Assembly: GCA_029990175.1 (NCBI GenBank)
Contig: JARKIP010000017.1
Coordinates: 30,739,001-30,803,000, forward strand
Reading direction: 5' to 3'
DNA from: Petunia secreta
Lineage: Eukaryota; Streptophyta; Magnoliopsida; Solanales; Solanaceae
DNA length: 64,000 bases
The translations under genes and the position numbers were made by a program. Shown one piece after another: positions 22,652 through 34,867 of the stretch. The notes below the pieces were generated by a model. The model was not told the DNA's origin, made no database searches, and saw nothing but the letters and a program-made list of their open reading frames with translations. How positions within the stretch are numbered: position 1 is the first letter of the stretch; every line of letters starts with the position of its first letter.

Positions 22652-23174
22652 CTCCCTCTGTTCCATTTTAATTGTCTCGTTAAGTTTTTTCACGTCTATT
22701 AAGAAAGTCAATAAATACAATATATATTGTACCAAATTATCCTATTAAATACTTTGTTATAATTGAGAAATACTAAAAAGAACTACTCCTAATACTTTAA
22801 TGATTAAGGTTATAGTTGAAAACAACTACTCCCTCCGTTCCAAAATGGTTGTCATAGTTCGGATTTCGAGAGTCAAACGAGTTTAACTTTGACCGTAATA
22901 TTTTCATATATTTTTTAAATATTTTAAATTATTAATTATTGTGAATTATAGTACTTTTTATGTAGTTTCTAAATATATAAACATCGTTACAAAAAACGTA
23001 AAGATTATATGTTTAAATTTACGGTCAAAATGAACTCGTTTGACTCTCGAAATCCGAACTGTGACAACCATTTTGGAACAGAGGAAGTAATAAATTTAGT
23101 CTTTATAAAAGGACAACTATTTGGGGACAAATTTTTTGAGCTAAATGGATTTAACTAAAATGGGACAGAAGAAG
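22652..23174. mobile_element. Outer Stowaway-like MITE
   Basis: Begins CTCCCTCTGTTCCATTTTAA after TA (22650-22651). It ends with the reverse complement of CTTCTTCTGTCCCATTTTAG before TA (23175-23176). Imperfect terminal inverted repeats and a TA duplication are the Stowaway/Tc1-mariner signature. Its body was split by the inner MITE at 22829-23087, leaving about 264 bp of its own sequence. Confidence 0.85.
22829..23087. mobile_element. Inner Stowaway MITE (259 bp)
   Basis: Starts CTCCCTCCGTTCCAAAATGG and ends as the inverted copy CTTCCTCTGTTCCAAAATGG. TA lies on both sides (22827-22828 and 23088-23089). The inverted repeats extend about 60 bp inward (GGATTTCGAGAGTCAAACGA on both arms) with few mismatches, so the element can fold into one long hairpin. 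No coding capacity. Confidence 0.92.
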
Positions 23175-23176
23175 TA

Positions 23177-24249
23177 TAAAACAAAATAAGCAAAAATGGA
23201 AGTTGGACTATGAAAATGAATGACACCACTCAACAAATACAATTGTGGTCGAGCTGGTTTAAGCACGTCCTGTTCAATCCTGACGCCCAATGTTTAAATT
23301 CCAAAAAGCTAAATAGCTTGGTTTGCAATTACTTATTAAATTTCAACAACACTAATAAAAAAAATTCTGCACATACCACTGCGGTTGTCCATCGAGCATA
23401 AGTTGTTGTGTGCGGCGCAATCAGAATTTGCACCTGCCTTGGTCCGTTGCCACCGTTGCCATCTCTATCCTCTGTTAGTGCTTTGGTTGGATACCCATGA
23501 TCACATGTTGGGTTTAAATTTGTTTAGCATTGAGAACTCGTGCGTTTCTTAGCTTAGCACAATATAGATAGTTATTGTTCTCCTTTTCCTCTTTAATGCT
23601 TTCACTAGTCACATTAGAAAGAATTATTCTCCTTTTCCTCTTCAATGCTTTCCACTAGTCACATTAGAAAGAATTATTTAAACTACTGTCGTACATTTAA
23701 CTCAATTCCTGCTTTTTTATAAGTTGATCATGATTTGTATTACCTTGGTGATAATCTAGACTCTCCACAAATAGTAGGTTAATCTCTCCAGGACTCTAAT
23801 AAAAAAATTTAGAGGAATCATACCATACGAGCATTTATAAGTTGTCACAACTAGATGTATTTTTATAGAGACAGATTCAAAATTTTGACAGATGGTTATA
23901 AGATTATTAACACTTTGACTTATTGTATTCAAAATTATGGGCTCTAGTATAATATTTATAAATTTAGTATGTTTGCGCTTGTGTATTTATATTTTACATG
24001 AAATAATATAGAGCTCGGATAAACTTGTTGCCTAAAATTACCTCTATCCTTTTTCTCCACTTTATTTCCATGTGTAAAAATAGAATTAAAAATCCCACCA
24101 GCTGCAATGGTGATACTAGATTTGGAATTTATCCATCTTCTTTTATCAGAATATTAAGGGTTTTGTTTTGGTTATAAAATTAAAGTAGTATTTTTATTTA
24201 TTTATTTATTTATAATTGTATATGATAAGATCAGAAATGATTATATCTG
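23177..24249. other. AT-rich intergenic stretch
   Basis: No gene is supported. It includes the tandem duplication at 23577-23678 and a (TTTA)n tract near 24195. Confidence 0.4.
23577..23678. repeat. ~50-bp tandem duplication
   Basis: TTCTCCTTTTCCTCTTTAAT...CACATTAGAAAGAATTA occurs twice head to tail, with only a TTTAAT/TTCAAT change and one inserted C. Confidence 0.85.
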
Positions 24250-24725
24250 ACAGAAGGTGCACCGTGCATGTAGCCCAGATTGAGGGTAAAATGAATGAAC
24301 GTCATTGAGATAGTTTGGTCATGTCATGTATCGACATGCTGAGGCATCATTCCGGATGTTTGGAACTATGGTAGATAAAGGTGTTAGAAGGTGACAAGAT
24401 AAACATAAAATCACATAGAATAAAGTCGTCTTAAAAGACCTACATTTCCTTGGAACTAGTGCAGATTTAGCTGATGACATAATGAAAGAAAAAGATTTGT
24501 ATAGGAGATATATATTAGTTGGTAATAATTGAAAACTTTTATTACTATTGATATTTTTATTATTACTATTATTTATATATATCTATCTTATTTTCGATAT
24601 TTTTTGTATGGTATCATGATGCTATGAATTAAGTTTAAATAGAAAAATATGATTTATGACTATTCATTGAACCGACCCTAACAATTGTTTGGGATTAAAG
24701 CTTAATAATTGGTATTGTGTTGTTT
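24250..24725 (+). mobile_element. RTE-type LINE, 3' end remnant
   Basis: Decayed but readable. A region corresponding to the end of a LINE reverse transcriptase (the pattern of an H...DSLVMSC and EAPVRMFGTMV-like stretch, then DLHFLGTSADLADDIMKEKD in one frame near 24440-24500) is followed by a 3' tail with ATTGTTTGGGATTAAAG and TTGTGTTGTTTTATG, in the style of (TTG)n-ending RTE LINEs of Solanaceae. The frame is broken many times. Confidence 0.5.
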
Positions 24726-25221
24726 TATGAATTTAGATAGATGGGTTTAGAGAAAACAAAGACAACTTGTTTTCCTCTTTACTTGTTCGGTAGACGTAGT
24801 ATGATCATAATATAAACTATTAGATCAATACTCATATTTTCTAGAAATTTTTCGTCAAAATTAAAAAACAAATGCTTGTTTTCTAAAAGGAAAGAGTTGA
24901 CTTAACCGTATATTTGATACAGTCAAACTTCTTAATAACAGTTACTTTGTATAAAAATTATTTTTAAGGGCAAAAATCAAGTTTTCTCTATAGTTATTTT
25001 TTATATTATATTTTACTTTTTTATAAAAATATTTTGTTGTAGCAACCAATAGCATATTACAAGTTGACATTTTTTTTTTAAAGCAAAGACACCGATGTGG
25101 GGATAAGGCATACCCCTACCTCGTATACTAGATTAAAAAAAAAAAAAAAAAAACAAACAAACAAACATACATGTACAAGAGGTATATCCATCCTATAACT
25201 TCTCCAAAATTTACAATAGAC
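24726..25221. other. AT-rich spacer
   Basis: No feature recognised apart from an A run followed by (CAAA)n at 25134-25167. Confidence 0.4.
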
Positions 25222-25226
25222 AAGGG

Positions 25227-25887
25227 TGTAATAGTTATGGTGTATTTCAAAAGATGATGACATTTGTGATTCATGCACAACAATCTTGACAAGTGGTGTT
25301 AAGATGAACAAATGTTATGGCCTATTGAGAGAAGTGGCAATATGCATGCAAGAACATCTCCAAATGGCAATTTGCATGGATCATTTTAGACAAGTGGCTT
25401 GACACTTGTCATCCCTACAAGCCTATGACACCCCTATAAATAGCCATCATTTGGTCATCATGAGCTATCAACAAATAAAGCTTTTTTATTATACAATTCC
25501 ATCCGTATAGTTTTCTTAACCACAATCATTAGCTGCTTCTTTTGTTGGCTAGCACCTTGAAACTTACTAAAATTGTTGTTCTAATATTTGGCCAATATTA
25601 TTCCCCTTCTTGATTTGCTGGGTACATTATATAATTTTGCTGATTCTTGATCCCTCTATTAATATAGAGGAAGGCTCGTTTTATCCTGGGAAAACATTTC
25701 AGACTGCTGGAATAGTTTCTTAGGACAGTGCCCAACACGACTCAGAGCACCCTATTTACACAGAGACAATATAACTATATCCTTTTATTGTTTTAGTATT
25801 GAACAATAATTTCATTATACATTGTATTATCATTATTGTTGTTGTTATCAGTATTATTGTTGTTGTTTTCCCCAATTGTTCCTACAA
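25227..25887 (+). mobile_element. 5' LTR of copia element 1
   Basis: Starts TGTAATAGTTATGGTG, ends CAATTGTTCCTACA. A TATAAATA box lies at 25435-25442. A (ATT/GTT)n stretch near 25825-25865 gives rise to a spurious Tyr/Cys ORF. Confidence 0.93.
25435..25442 (+). promoter_or_regulatory. LTR TATA box of copia element 1
   Basis: TATAAATA in CACCCCTATAAATAGCCATC, conserved at 29967-29974 in the 3' LTR. Confidence 0.6.
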
Positions 25888-25913
25888 TCTAAGAAACTAA
25901 GGCAGGCAATAAT

Positions 25914-27272
25914 ACTGGAAAAAGTATTGCTGATATTATCAATGTCGGTGCTGTCCGCAGTACTCCTGGTGCGGTCGTTCCTCCATATGAGCGTAGTTAT
26001 AATAGAAACAATACGAGGTATATTAATAAGTCTCAAGGTTACAAGCCCCATAACCCCAATTATAAGAAAGAGAAAGCCTATAATTCTAATTGTGATAGAA
26101 CAGGTTATTATGTCCAGAAAAATATAAAGATGGCAAGAAATGACAAAGAAAATAGAAATCCTTCCAAAGCTAATTTAGCTAAAGGAGATGAAATTATTGC
26201 GGCTGTCATTTCTCAAGTTAACATTGTAGGTACTTTGAAAAATTGGGTGGTAGGCTCTGGGGCTACCTAGCACATTTGTGCAAATCGAGAAGCATTTACC
26301 TCCTATATAAATATAGGGGATGATAATGAAGTAGTCTACCTTGCAGACTCAGGAACTGCTAAAGTCCTGGGTAAGGATAAAGTACTCCTGAAACTAACTT
26401 CAGGAAAAACTTTATTCCTTGTGGATGTGCTACATGTTCCTGATATAAGGACAAACCTGATTTTTGTAGCCTTGTTATTAAAAGCTGGGGTTAAAGTGAC
26501 ATTTGAATCTGATAAGATTCTAATGACAAAAAATAATAGTTTGGTCGGAAAGGGCTATTGTAACCAAGGACTTTTTGAACTTAATATTTCTGACATTACA
26601 TATGAAAATGCACCTGCTTCTACTTATGTGGTTGACTCTATATCTTTGTGGCATGCTAGACTAGGACATGTTAATGTGTCATATATACAGAAAATGCATG
26701 CAATGGGTTTAATATCTGGTTTAGACTCAAATAAGATTGATAAATGTGAAATATGTGCTGAAGCTAAAATTACTAGAAAATCTTGCTTCCCTATTAATCG
26801 AGAAACTGAATTACTGTCTTTGATTCACATTGATTTGGGAGATTTAAAACAAACTATGACTAGATGTGGTAAAAGATATTATGTGACCTTTATTGATGAT
26901 TTTTCTAGATATACTGAATTATATTTGCTTAGAAATAAAGATGATGCATTTGATGCTTTTATTTATTATAAATCTGATGTTGAAAATCAACTTAGTAGAA
27001 AAATCAAAAGAATTAGATCTGATAGAGGAGGTGAACATTTGGCCTTAAATGATTTTTGTGATAAAGAAGGAATTATTCATGAAATAACACCTCCATATTC
27101 ACCTGAGTCTAATGGAGTAGCTGAAAGGAAAAATACAACACTGAAAGAAATAATGAACTCCATGATAATTAGTTCTAATGCTCCTGATAATTTGTGGGGT
27201 GAAGCAATTTTATCTGCTTGTCACTTACAAAATAGAATACCCCCATCAAAGAACTGGCAAAACTCCCTATGA
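25914..27272 (+). pseudogene. copia gag C-terminus, protease and integrase
   Basis: One frame runs from the gag tail (ADIINVGAVRSTPGAVVPPY) through a decayed zinc knuckle (CDRTGYYVQKN) to protease. In the protease the catalytic D-S-G is changed to G-S-G (WVVGSGAT) and followed by TAG at 26268-26270. Then come the protease body and DVLHVPDIRTNLI, the GAG-pre-integrase block LWHARLGHVNVSYIQKMHAM, the finger CEICAEAK, and the integrase core with its acidic triad in HIDLGD, SDRGGEH and NGVAERKN. A frameshift in a C run near 27243 ends the frame. The protease change alone would block polyprotein processing. Confidence 0.88.
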
Positions 27273-29189
27273 ATTGTGGAAAGATTATACACCTAACCTG
27301 AAATATTTAAAAGTGTAGGGGTGTCTTGCCAAAGTTCTGTTGCCTGAACCTAAAAAGAGAAAGATAGGTTCTAAAACTGCTGATTGCATGTTAATTGGAT
27401 ATGCTGAACATAGTGCTGCATATAGATTTCTTGTTTTAAAAAGTGATGTGCTTGATTGTAACACCCTTATTGAGACAAAGAATGCTGAATTCTTTGAACA
27501 CATTTTTCCACTGTCTGATAAAAGTTTCTCATGCGCATGTTGAAAGAAAGAAAGAGGCTACCTCTGCTGAGGAACTGAGAAGGAGCAAAAGGCCTAGAAA
27601 AGAATATTTTTCTTATGGAAATGATTTTCAAACTTTTATTGTTAATAATGAACCATTAAATTATTTTGAAGCTATTTTCTCTTCTGATGCTGAATTTTGG
27701 AAAGAGGCAATTAAGGCTGAAGTTGATTCCATTATGAAAAATAATACATGGGTTTTAACAGATTTACCTCCTGGTGCAAAGCCTATTGGTTGTAAATGGA
27801 TTTTCAAAAAGAAGTTTAATCCTGATGGATCTATAGAAAAATATAAAGCTCGTTTAGTAGCAAAAGGATTTTCTCAAAAACGAAATATTGACTATTTTGA
27901 TACATTTGCACCAGTAACTAGAATTTCTTCTATTAGACTTTTAATTGCCTTAGCCTCAGTTTACAAGCTTTTTATTCATCAAATGGATGTTAAAACGGTT
28001 TTTTTAAATGGTCATTTAGAAGAAGAAATTTATATGGTTCAGCCTGAGGGATGTATTGTTCCTGGGCAAGAAAATAAAGTTTGTAAATTAATTAAATCTC
28101 TTTATGGCCTAAAGCAAGCTCCTAAACAGTGTCATGAGAAATTTGATCAAGTCTTAATGAGAGACGGATTTTCTTCTATTGAAGTGGATAAATGTGTCTA
28201 TACAAAAGTGTTAAATGGTGATTTTATGATAAATTGTTTATATGTTGATGACATGCTAATATTTGGTACTAGTTTAAATATTGTGCAAAGTACCACACTG
28301 GTTTTGTCACCTAACTTTGATATGAAAGATCTGGGTGATGTGAGTATGATATTGGGAGTTAAAGTCATAAGAAGTGATGATGGTATTGTATTGTCACAAG
28401 AACACTATGTTGAGAGACTTCTTAAGAAGCTTGATTGTTTTGATGCGACACCTATGGCCACTCCTTATGATGCTAGCTCTCAATTGAAAAAGAATAAAGG
28501 AGACCCAGTTGCTCAGTCTAAATATGCTCAGATTATTGGGAGTCTGATGCATTTAATGAATTTTACAAGGCCCGATATAGCCTATGCTGTGTGTAGACTG
28601 AGTAGATATACTCGTAATCCCAATCAAGAGCATTGGTATGTATTAGTAAGACTGATGAAAATATTTGAGAGGAACCATGAATTATGGTATCATGTATAGT
28701 GGATTTCCCGCTGTATTAGAAGGATACAATAATGCTAACTGGATCTCTGATTCATATGTGACAAAATCCACAAGTGGATACGTATTCACCATTGGTGGTG
28801 GTGCAATAGCATGGAGATCAGCCAAACAAACTATAATTACTAAATCTACAATGGAAGCAGAGTTTATAGCTCTGGAGTTGGCTTGTTCTGAGATTGAGTG
28901 GCTAAGAAACTTCTTAGTTGATATCCCTTTAACAAAGGATGTGTTGCCTCCTGTATCTATCAATTGTGATAGTAAAACGGCAATTGATGTTGCCAAGAAT
29001 AAATCATATAATGGGAAACGCAGAGACATTCGTCTGAGACACAAAGTTGTCAAGCAGCTGCTGAGAGATGGAATAATTTCCATTGATTATGTAAAGTCAG
29101 AAGTGAATTTGGCAAATCCTCTGACTAAACCTTTGGGAAGAAAATTAGTTCTGCAAACCTCAAAAGAGATGGGGTTAAGGCTAATATGA
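27273..29189 (+). pseudogene. copia integrase tail, reverse transcriptase and RNase H
   Basis: Three overlapping open stretches (to about 27543, 27540-28699, 28665-29189) joined by frameshifts near 27530 and 28670. A TAG near 27317 replaces the Trp of the family WGCLAKV motif. Reverse transcriptase blocks are KPIGCKWIFKKKFNPDGSIE, YKARLVAKGFSQ, HQMDVKTVFLNGHLEEEIYM and SLYGLKQAPKQ, with the catalytic YVDDMLIFG intact. RNase H reads KSTSGYVFTIGGGAIAWRSA, STMEAEFIALELA, then DIRLRHKVVKQL. The core enzymes are well preserved apart from the shifts. Confidence 0.9.
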
Positions 29190-29758
29190 TTATCAATAGA
29201 GATGGTAACCCAACCTATGTGATTGGAGATCCCATGAAGTAGGTTCATATGGGTAATAACAAGTCGATATTGACACTGATGCACTTAGATGAGAGTGCTT
29301 AACTGCTACTATTTGGAGGGCTGAGTTTTAGCTCTTAATGAATTCATAGTCCTTATGGATGGTGTATTTAAAGCAGTGTACACTTGATGAATTCGCCTAT
29401 ATGAGAGTAGGAGTGGAGCCGCTCCTATGAGATTCTAGCCAAGTCTCTAGAGCTCTCATGAAAATCAGGCACGTGCACGGCCTATTCGCGCAAAACCGCA
29501 TTGAACAGCAAAATTGTGGGTCTGAATATGACTGGTAGGGCCTCTGGCTTACAAATAGAATTATTGGTTCATAGAAATATTATATTTCACCAGTAATTCT
29601 GTGAGTCAAGTTTTATCGGTCTAAGTTTGGTTCATAGTCCAGAAGACACCAAACCTATTGCATTTGGACCGTGTAAATCCAGCAAGTCTTAGCCTTCATA
29701 CTTACCCCATTATTTTGTACCTCTTGATTCTTCAAATCTTTTTAAATATGTGGGGGAC
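29190..29758 (+). other. copia 3' UTR and purine tract
   Basis: Non-coding sequence ending in ATGTGGGGGAC at about 29748-29758, the polypurine tract that abuts the 3' LTR. Confidence 0.7.
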
Positions 29759-30418
29759 TGTAATAGTTATGGTGTATTTCAAAAGATGATGACATTTGTG
29801 ATTCATGCACAACAATCTTGACAAATGGTGTTAAGATGAACAAGTGTTATGGCCTATTGAGAGAAGTGGCAATATGCATGCAAGAACATCTCCAAATGGC
29901 AATTTGCATGGATCATTTTAGACAAGTGGCTTGACACTTGTCATCCCTACAAGCCTATGACACCCCTATAAATAGCCATCATTTGGTCATCATGAGCTAT
30001 CAACAAATGAAGCTTCTTTATTATACAATTCCATTCGTATAGCTTTCTTAACCACAATCATTAGCTACTTCTTTTGTTGGCTAGCACCTTGAAACTTACC
30101 AAAATTGTTGTTCTAATATTTGGCCAATATTATTCCCCTTCTTGATTTGCTGGGTACATTATATAATTTTGCTGATTCCTAATCCCTCTATATTAATAGA
30201 GGAAGGCTCGTTTTATTCTGGGGAAACATTTCAGGCTGCTGGAATAGTTTCTTAGGACAGTGCCCAGCACGACTCAGAGCACCCTATTTACACAGAGACA
30301 ATATAACTATATCCTTTTATTGTTTTAGTTTTCAACAATAATTTTATTATACATTGTATTATCATTATTGTTGTTGTTATCAGTATTATTGTTGTTGTTT
30401 TCCCCAATTGTTCCTACA
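29759..30418 (+). mobile_element. 3' LTR of copia element 1
   Basis: Near-identical direct copy of 25227-25887, with scattered single-base changes and a small rearrangement in CTCTATTAATATAG versus CTCTATATTAATAG. Followed by AGGG. Confidence 0.93.
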
Positions 30419-31807
30419 AGGGGTATACCTTTTCCACTATTATGAGATTTCTTGGCTAAAATCTTGCGCATACATTCTAATTAAGTCACATCATGCAGGG
30501 GTGTCAATGAATACTTATATATTGATCAAAACTGACCGAGTTAAACCATACCAAATTGATTATGTTATTTTTTTAATAAAATCATGGATTCTTATTTAAA
30601 ATTATAACCGTGCCGAAAATTTAGGTTAAGATTTTTAGCTTACAAAAATAAATCAAAGATAAATCGAATCGATTAGTTTATATGTATGGAAATATTTCCA
30701 AACCAGTATGTTCCCCAACTAATCACAACTTTAAAAGTATACAATACTAGATGATCAAATATCTCTATGAATAAGTTTGACAGTCGAAATAATTTTGATA
30801 TTTGGTATTGTGTAACTTCTTGTTGTGAATTCGTATTCACTCTTTTAAAATATAAGCTTGGTATTTGGTACGTCATAATGCCTCATACCCCTATATTGTT
30901 CATGAATCCCTTTTAGGCACCGCCAAATATTCAACTGAAATATGATATCATTATTGATTTATAGTATCATTCATTTAAATAAGATAGAAATCAATATTTT
31001 GTTTGCTCACTAGAGTATGTATATGATTTTTATAAATAAAAGTGATACATATTTTTTCAATTGTATGTAAATTCATCTTTGTTTGTAGGGTAGTTTCAGA
31101 TGATATTTAAAAAATCAATAATTAGCTGGATCGTGTCGACGAAGAAATAAAATTGAAAAGAAAAAATAGTAATGCACAAGTAATTTTATTTTTCTATTGA
31201 ATTAGAATTCATGTTGCACTGTTGCACGGATGCTGAGGCAATTTGATCATTTTTATATACAACTGAAAAACGATTTCTTGAAAAAGTAAATACTAACTTA
31301 CATCTACAAGCAGAAAGTGACATCTTAATTTTTTATTTTTTTTAAAAAAAAATACACTAAAAAATTGCTCAAACTCTTGAAAACTGAATTACAGCACATT
31401 CTATTTGGAAAAGAGAAAAAGTGCCGACTTCTAAACCAAATAAAAGGAGAGAAAATCTTCTTCTTTTTCAACAGTGTGAATGGTGCCAACATGTTAGCCA
31501 CTTGATGAATATTTCAACACACTAAGACAAAAAGAGAGTACGAAAATGAGTTTGGCATTGAATTCTCATAACACCAAGTTTCTCTAGAGAAATCTTATAT
31601 TGAAAAAGTTTATTTCCAATACTTGAACATATAAAGGTGTACCAACGGAAAATTCTCCCATTGGAATATGTTAAACTAACAAAGAAAAACTTAACTATTT
31701 TTACGCTAGTTGTCAACCCATTGCAGCCTTCAACTGGCTATGCTTTGCACAAAGGCAGAGCTTGTAAAGGATAACAAAAGGAAAGTGCAATATAACTATC
31801 CAAACCA
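30419..31807. other. Intergenic region downstream of the transporter gene
   Basis: AT-rich and without a supported gene. The stretch at 31600-31800 is probably the transporter's 3' UTR. AATAAA on the minus strand near 31608-31613 could serve as its polyadenylation signal. Confidence 0.4.
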
Positions 31808-33932
31808 TCAATGGTTTACAATCTCCACCTCTTTTTGAACATTTTCACCTCTGCCTCTAGTGAAAACAGCTTCCATTTCTTCCAAAGACTTTCCTTTTGT
31901 CTCCGGTAAAAAGAAGTAAAAGAAAATCAAAGCCAGCACTGATATCCCAGCAAACAAGAAAAAAGCACCACCAGTTGTAATTGCTGCAGAAATAGACAGG
32001 AAACTCATGGAAACTGTTGCATTCATCAACCTGTTAACTGCAACACCAATACCGGCACCCAATGCCCTAAACTTTAGCGGAAATATCTCCGCGCTATAAA
32101 CCCATGTAACCGGCCCAAGCCCGATATTGAAAAACATCACAAATGCATAAGTTGTGATTATACTCAGAACCAAAGCCCAAATAAGTTTTCCACCTGAGTT
32201 CTCTGCCAAAGTCAAGAAAATCCCAAGGCCAGTTAATGTCACAACCATGCCAGTTAAACTAGTTAACAGTAACCTTCTTCTCCCAACTTTGTCAATCAAG
32301 AAAGTGGACAACACTATGAATGTAAACTTAGTAAGTCCAACACCAACAGTTGCAAGAATTTGTTTTCGACGATCATGTACCCCTGCTTTATCAAAAATCT
32401 TGTGACTATACAATATCACAGCTTCAATCCCAGTTGCATGTTCAAAGAAATGAATTCCAACACCAGCTATTAATATCCATCTAAGTGATGGTGTTGGTCT
32501 TAGTAGCAATTGTTTCCATACTGCTTCACCTTTTGAATCTGGAATCTTGACAATGTCATCATAACAATTTTCGTCGATCCCTACAACTTGTTTAATCTCC
32601 CTTAGACGAAATTCAGCTTCTTGATGACTATTGGAAACTTTGTACAATATTTTCTTGGCTTCTCCTACACGACCTTTCATCATAAGCCATCTAGGAGACT
32701 CTGGCATTTTAAGAATGCCAATAGCCAAGAAAAGAGAAGGAATTGCTGCAATTCCCAACATTATTCTCCAACCAAGTCTTAAAGGCAATCCGGAGAAAAT
32801 ATAGTTTGACAAATAACCTAGTAAAATACCAGTGCTAATTCCAATTTCTGGCAAAGATGTTAGAAATCCACGTGACTTTGGAGATGAAACTTCTGCTGAA
32901 TAAACTGGTGCTATCATAAGTGCAAATCCAACGCCAACACCAGCAACACATCTTCCAACTAATAAAACTGCGTAACTTGGACCATATCCCATTAAGACTG
33001 ACCCAAGTAAGAAAATTAAGGAAGCTGTGACTATAGTGTAACGTCTACCAATATAATCAGAAGTTCTTCCTGCACAAAGTGAACCAACTAAAGCACATAA
33101 ATTAAGGATCCCTGCTAGAACTTCTGTTTTGGCATCATTGATTTTGAATTCTTCTTTGACATAGATCATTGCTCCACTCATCACACCAGTATCTGGAATC
33201 AAACATAAATTCTTGTTAGAAGTGGCGGAATCAAGGATTTTAGCAGGGGATTCAGAAAAATGTAAGAATTCAAGCTTAAATTTCAAACTTGCAACATAAA
33301 ACAAATTTTGAGCCACTTTAGCAAATATTACACAAACTTTTCATACATGGGGATTCAACAATTTTTATGTATACAAGGAAATATTTTCACCTTGTTTGGC
33401 TATTAGCACAACGTAAATTTCCGACAAAAGTGATTCAACGACCTATTCAATACATATAACTTCACTCCTGCTTGTTAGCATATACATCCAGCAGGAAACT
33501 TTTTCTTGTCATGTCAAGTAAGAGTAATTTATTTTTTTTGTGTGTAATTAAGGAACCTGATTATAGAGGCCCTATTATAAAAGAAAATCAAAAAAAGAAA
33601 CTCAATCATAATATGCATGGTAAGATCTTTTAACAAATCAAAATCATGCTGATCTTTTAACAAACTGTTTTTGTTATGTTGTTAAATTTTGTTTATTAGT
33701 TTAATATCTCTTGCTAACGAAAGTTTTTCCCTTTAATTTGGTGAGTGCAAATCTGGATTAGTCGAATGTACGTGTTGAATAAAAAAAAATCATGAAAAAG
33801 GAAAACGGGAAATATAGAAGAAGAGAACTGACCATAACCAAAGATGATAGATATCATGGAAGCAACAATGGCACAAGCTGCGGCATATCTGTTAATCTTT
33901 GTAGGGTTCTCTATATCATCCTTTTCCATCAT
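31808..33932 (-). CDS. PLT6: Polyol/monosaccharide proton symporter, PLT6-like
   Basis: Two exons, 33833-33932 and 31808-33192, joined across a 640-bp intron with donor G|GTCAGT and acceptor TTCCAG|AT. The junction completes the Asp of FGYDTGVMSGA, the usual first-intron position of plant polyol transporters. The product is 494 residues. Major-facilitator signatures are intact: GRTSDYIGRR (75-84), PESPRWL (197-203), DKVGRRR (334-340) and PETKGKSLEE (463-472), with twelve hydrophobic segments. HFFEHATGIEAVILY (281-295) replaces the QQ-containing helix of most sugar porters and is typical of the PLT6 branch. It should be a plasma-membrane H+ symporter for polyols or monosaccharides; the substrate is not predictable. 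ATG 33932 (or 33929) is chosen because a TATA box lies about 60 bp upstream. It is the only intact gene in the window. Confidence 0.88.
33193..33832 (-). other. Intron of the PLT6-like gene
   Basis: Begins GTCAGTTCTC and ends TTTGATTCCAG on the minus strand. AT-rich, phase 1, with no ORF of interest. Confidence 0.85.
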
Positions 33933-33990
33933 TTTTGCAATGCAAATAGTAAAAGATCTTTGTTTCAATTTATTCAGAACCTGCTTGATG

Positions 33991-33998
33991 TATATATA
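33991..33998 (-). promoter_or_regulatory. TATA box of the PLT6-like gene
   Basis: Minus strand CTATATATAC, about 60 bp before the start codon. It implies a leader of roughly 30 nt and argues against the in-frame upstream ATG at 33968. Confidence 0.6.
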
Positions 33999-34856
33999 GT
34001 GTTCACAAACAAGTAGTTAGCAAAATTCTAACACTTCATGCAGTTGTGGAATCCACTGACTTTGTGATCATTTTTATCTTAGTACATGCATGACAGCTAT
34101 GGAAATATTAGACAATTGGAAAACAGAAGAATTAATGATAAAAATACCAAGATCAACACACGTTAATCTTTTGTTATTCAGGTCTATATATAGAAAACTT
34201 ATCGTACTATAATTCTAAGTCCTATTTATTTGGGTTTCCAATATGTGTACGTATATAAGGTAATAATACGTTTGAATTTATAAGAATAGATGTGGATAAG
34301 AATTAATAGTCTGTCCAGTCCTATTGGGACTGACGGCCAGTGACCCCCCGTACCCAACGCCGGGTTGAAATGGAGTATTGACTTTGTATTGTACCATGTG
34401 GATGAATAATCTCATATGACGCGTTACAAATTTCAACGCTGACATGCAACTGCACGAGTAAAAGATTTGCTACGACTTGTTACAAGTTGAACTAAAGAAA
34501 GAACACCCCCAAAGAGCTCTTGTATTTTAGTTATCTAACGTGACAATAGCAATAGAAATAAACGAACATTTGTGATGTTCCCTAAAACCGATCTCGCCCA
34601 TTAGATTTAATCGACAATGTAAGATATTTTCACGATCATATTACCTAAATGTAACTAGAGATGACGACTTAGTAACATAAAAAAAAAGAATAAAGAAGGA
34701 AAATGACGACTTAAATGGCATGGATAGTATAAAAATTTATTTATACAATGAGTGGATAGATAAATATGATAATCCTTAAATGCGTTTGATTTGGTTCTAA
34801 TAAGTTATATAGACCATTAGTGTCTTTACATTTTTTTTAATGGATTTATTATAAAC
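33999..34856. other. Upstream region of the PLT6-like gene
   Basis: AT-rich, no gene. It may contain further promoter elements of the transporter. I could not recognise specific sites. Confidence 0.35.
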
Positions 34857-34867
34857 TATTTTATGTA

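Larger units (their letters stand above)
25227..30418 (+). mobile_element. Ty1/copia retrotransposon with both LTRs, internally deleted
   Basis: Two direct LTRs (25227-25887 and 29759-30418, each TG...ACA) enclose a 3.87-kb interior. Order is gag remnant, protease, integrase, reverse transcriptase, RNase H, which defines Ty1/copia. AGGG flanks both sides (25223-25226 and 30419-30422), consistent with a target duplication; the fifth base differs. The primer-binding site and most of gag are missing, because gag C-terminal codons start about 30 bp after the 5' LTR. The LTRs differ at roughly 20 of 660 positions by eye, about 97% identity, so the insertion is old but not ancient. Confidence 0.93.

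Noticed and set aside
25822..26127. ORF starting MYYHYCCCYQYYCCC, also at 30354
   Set aside because: Arises from the (ATT/GTT)n stretch at the LTR ends, and appears at both LTRs.
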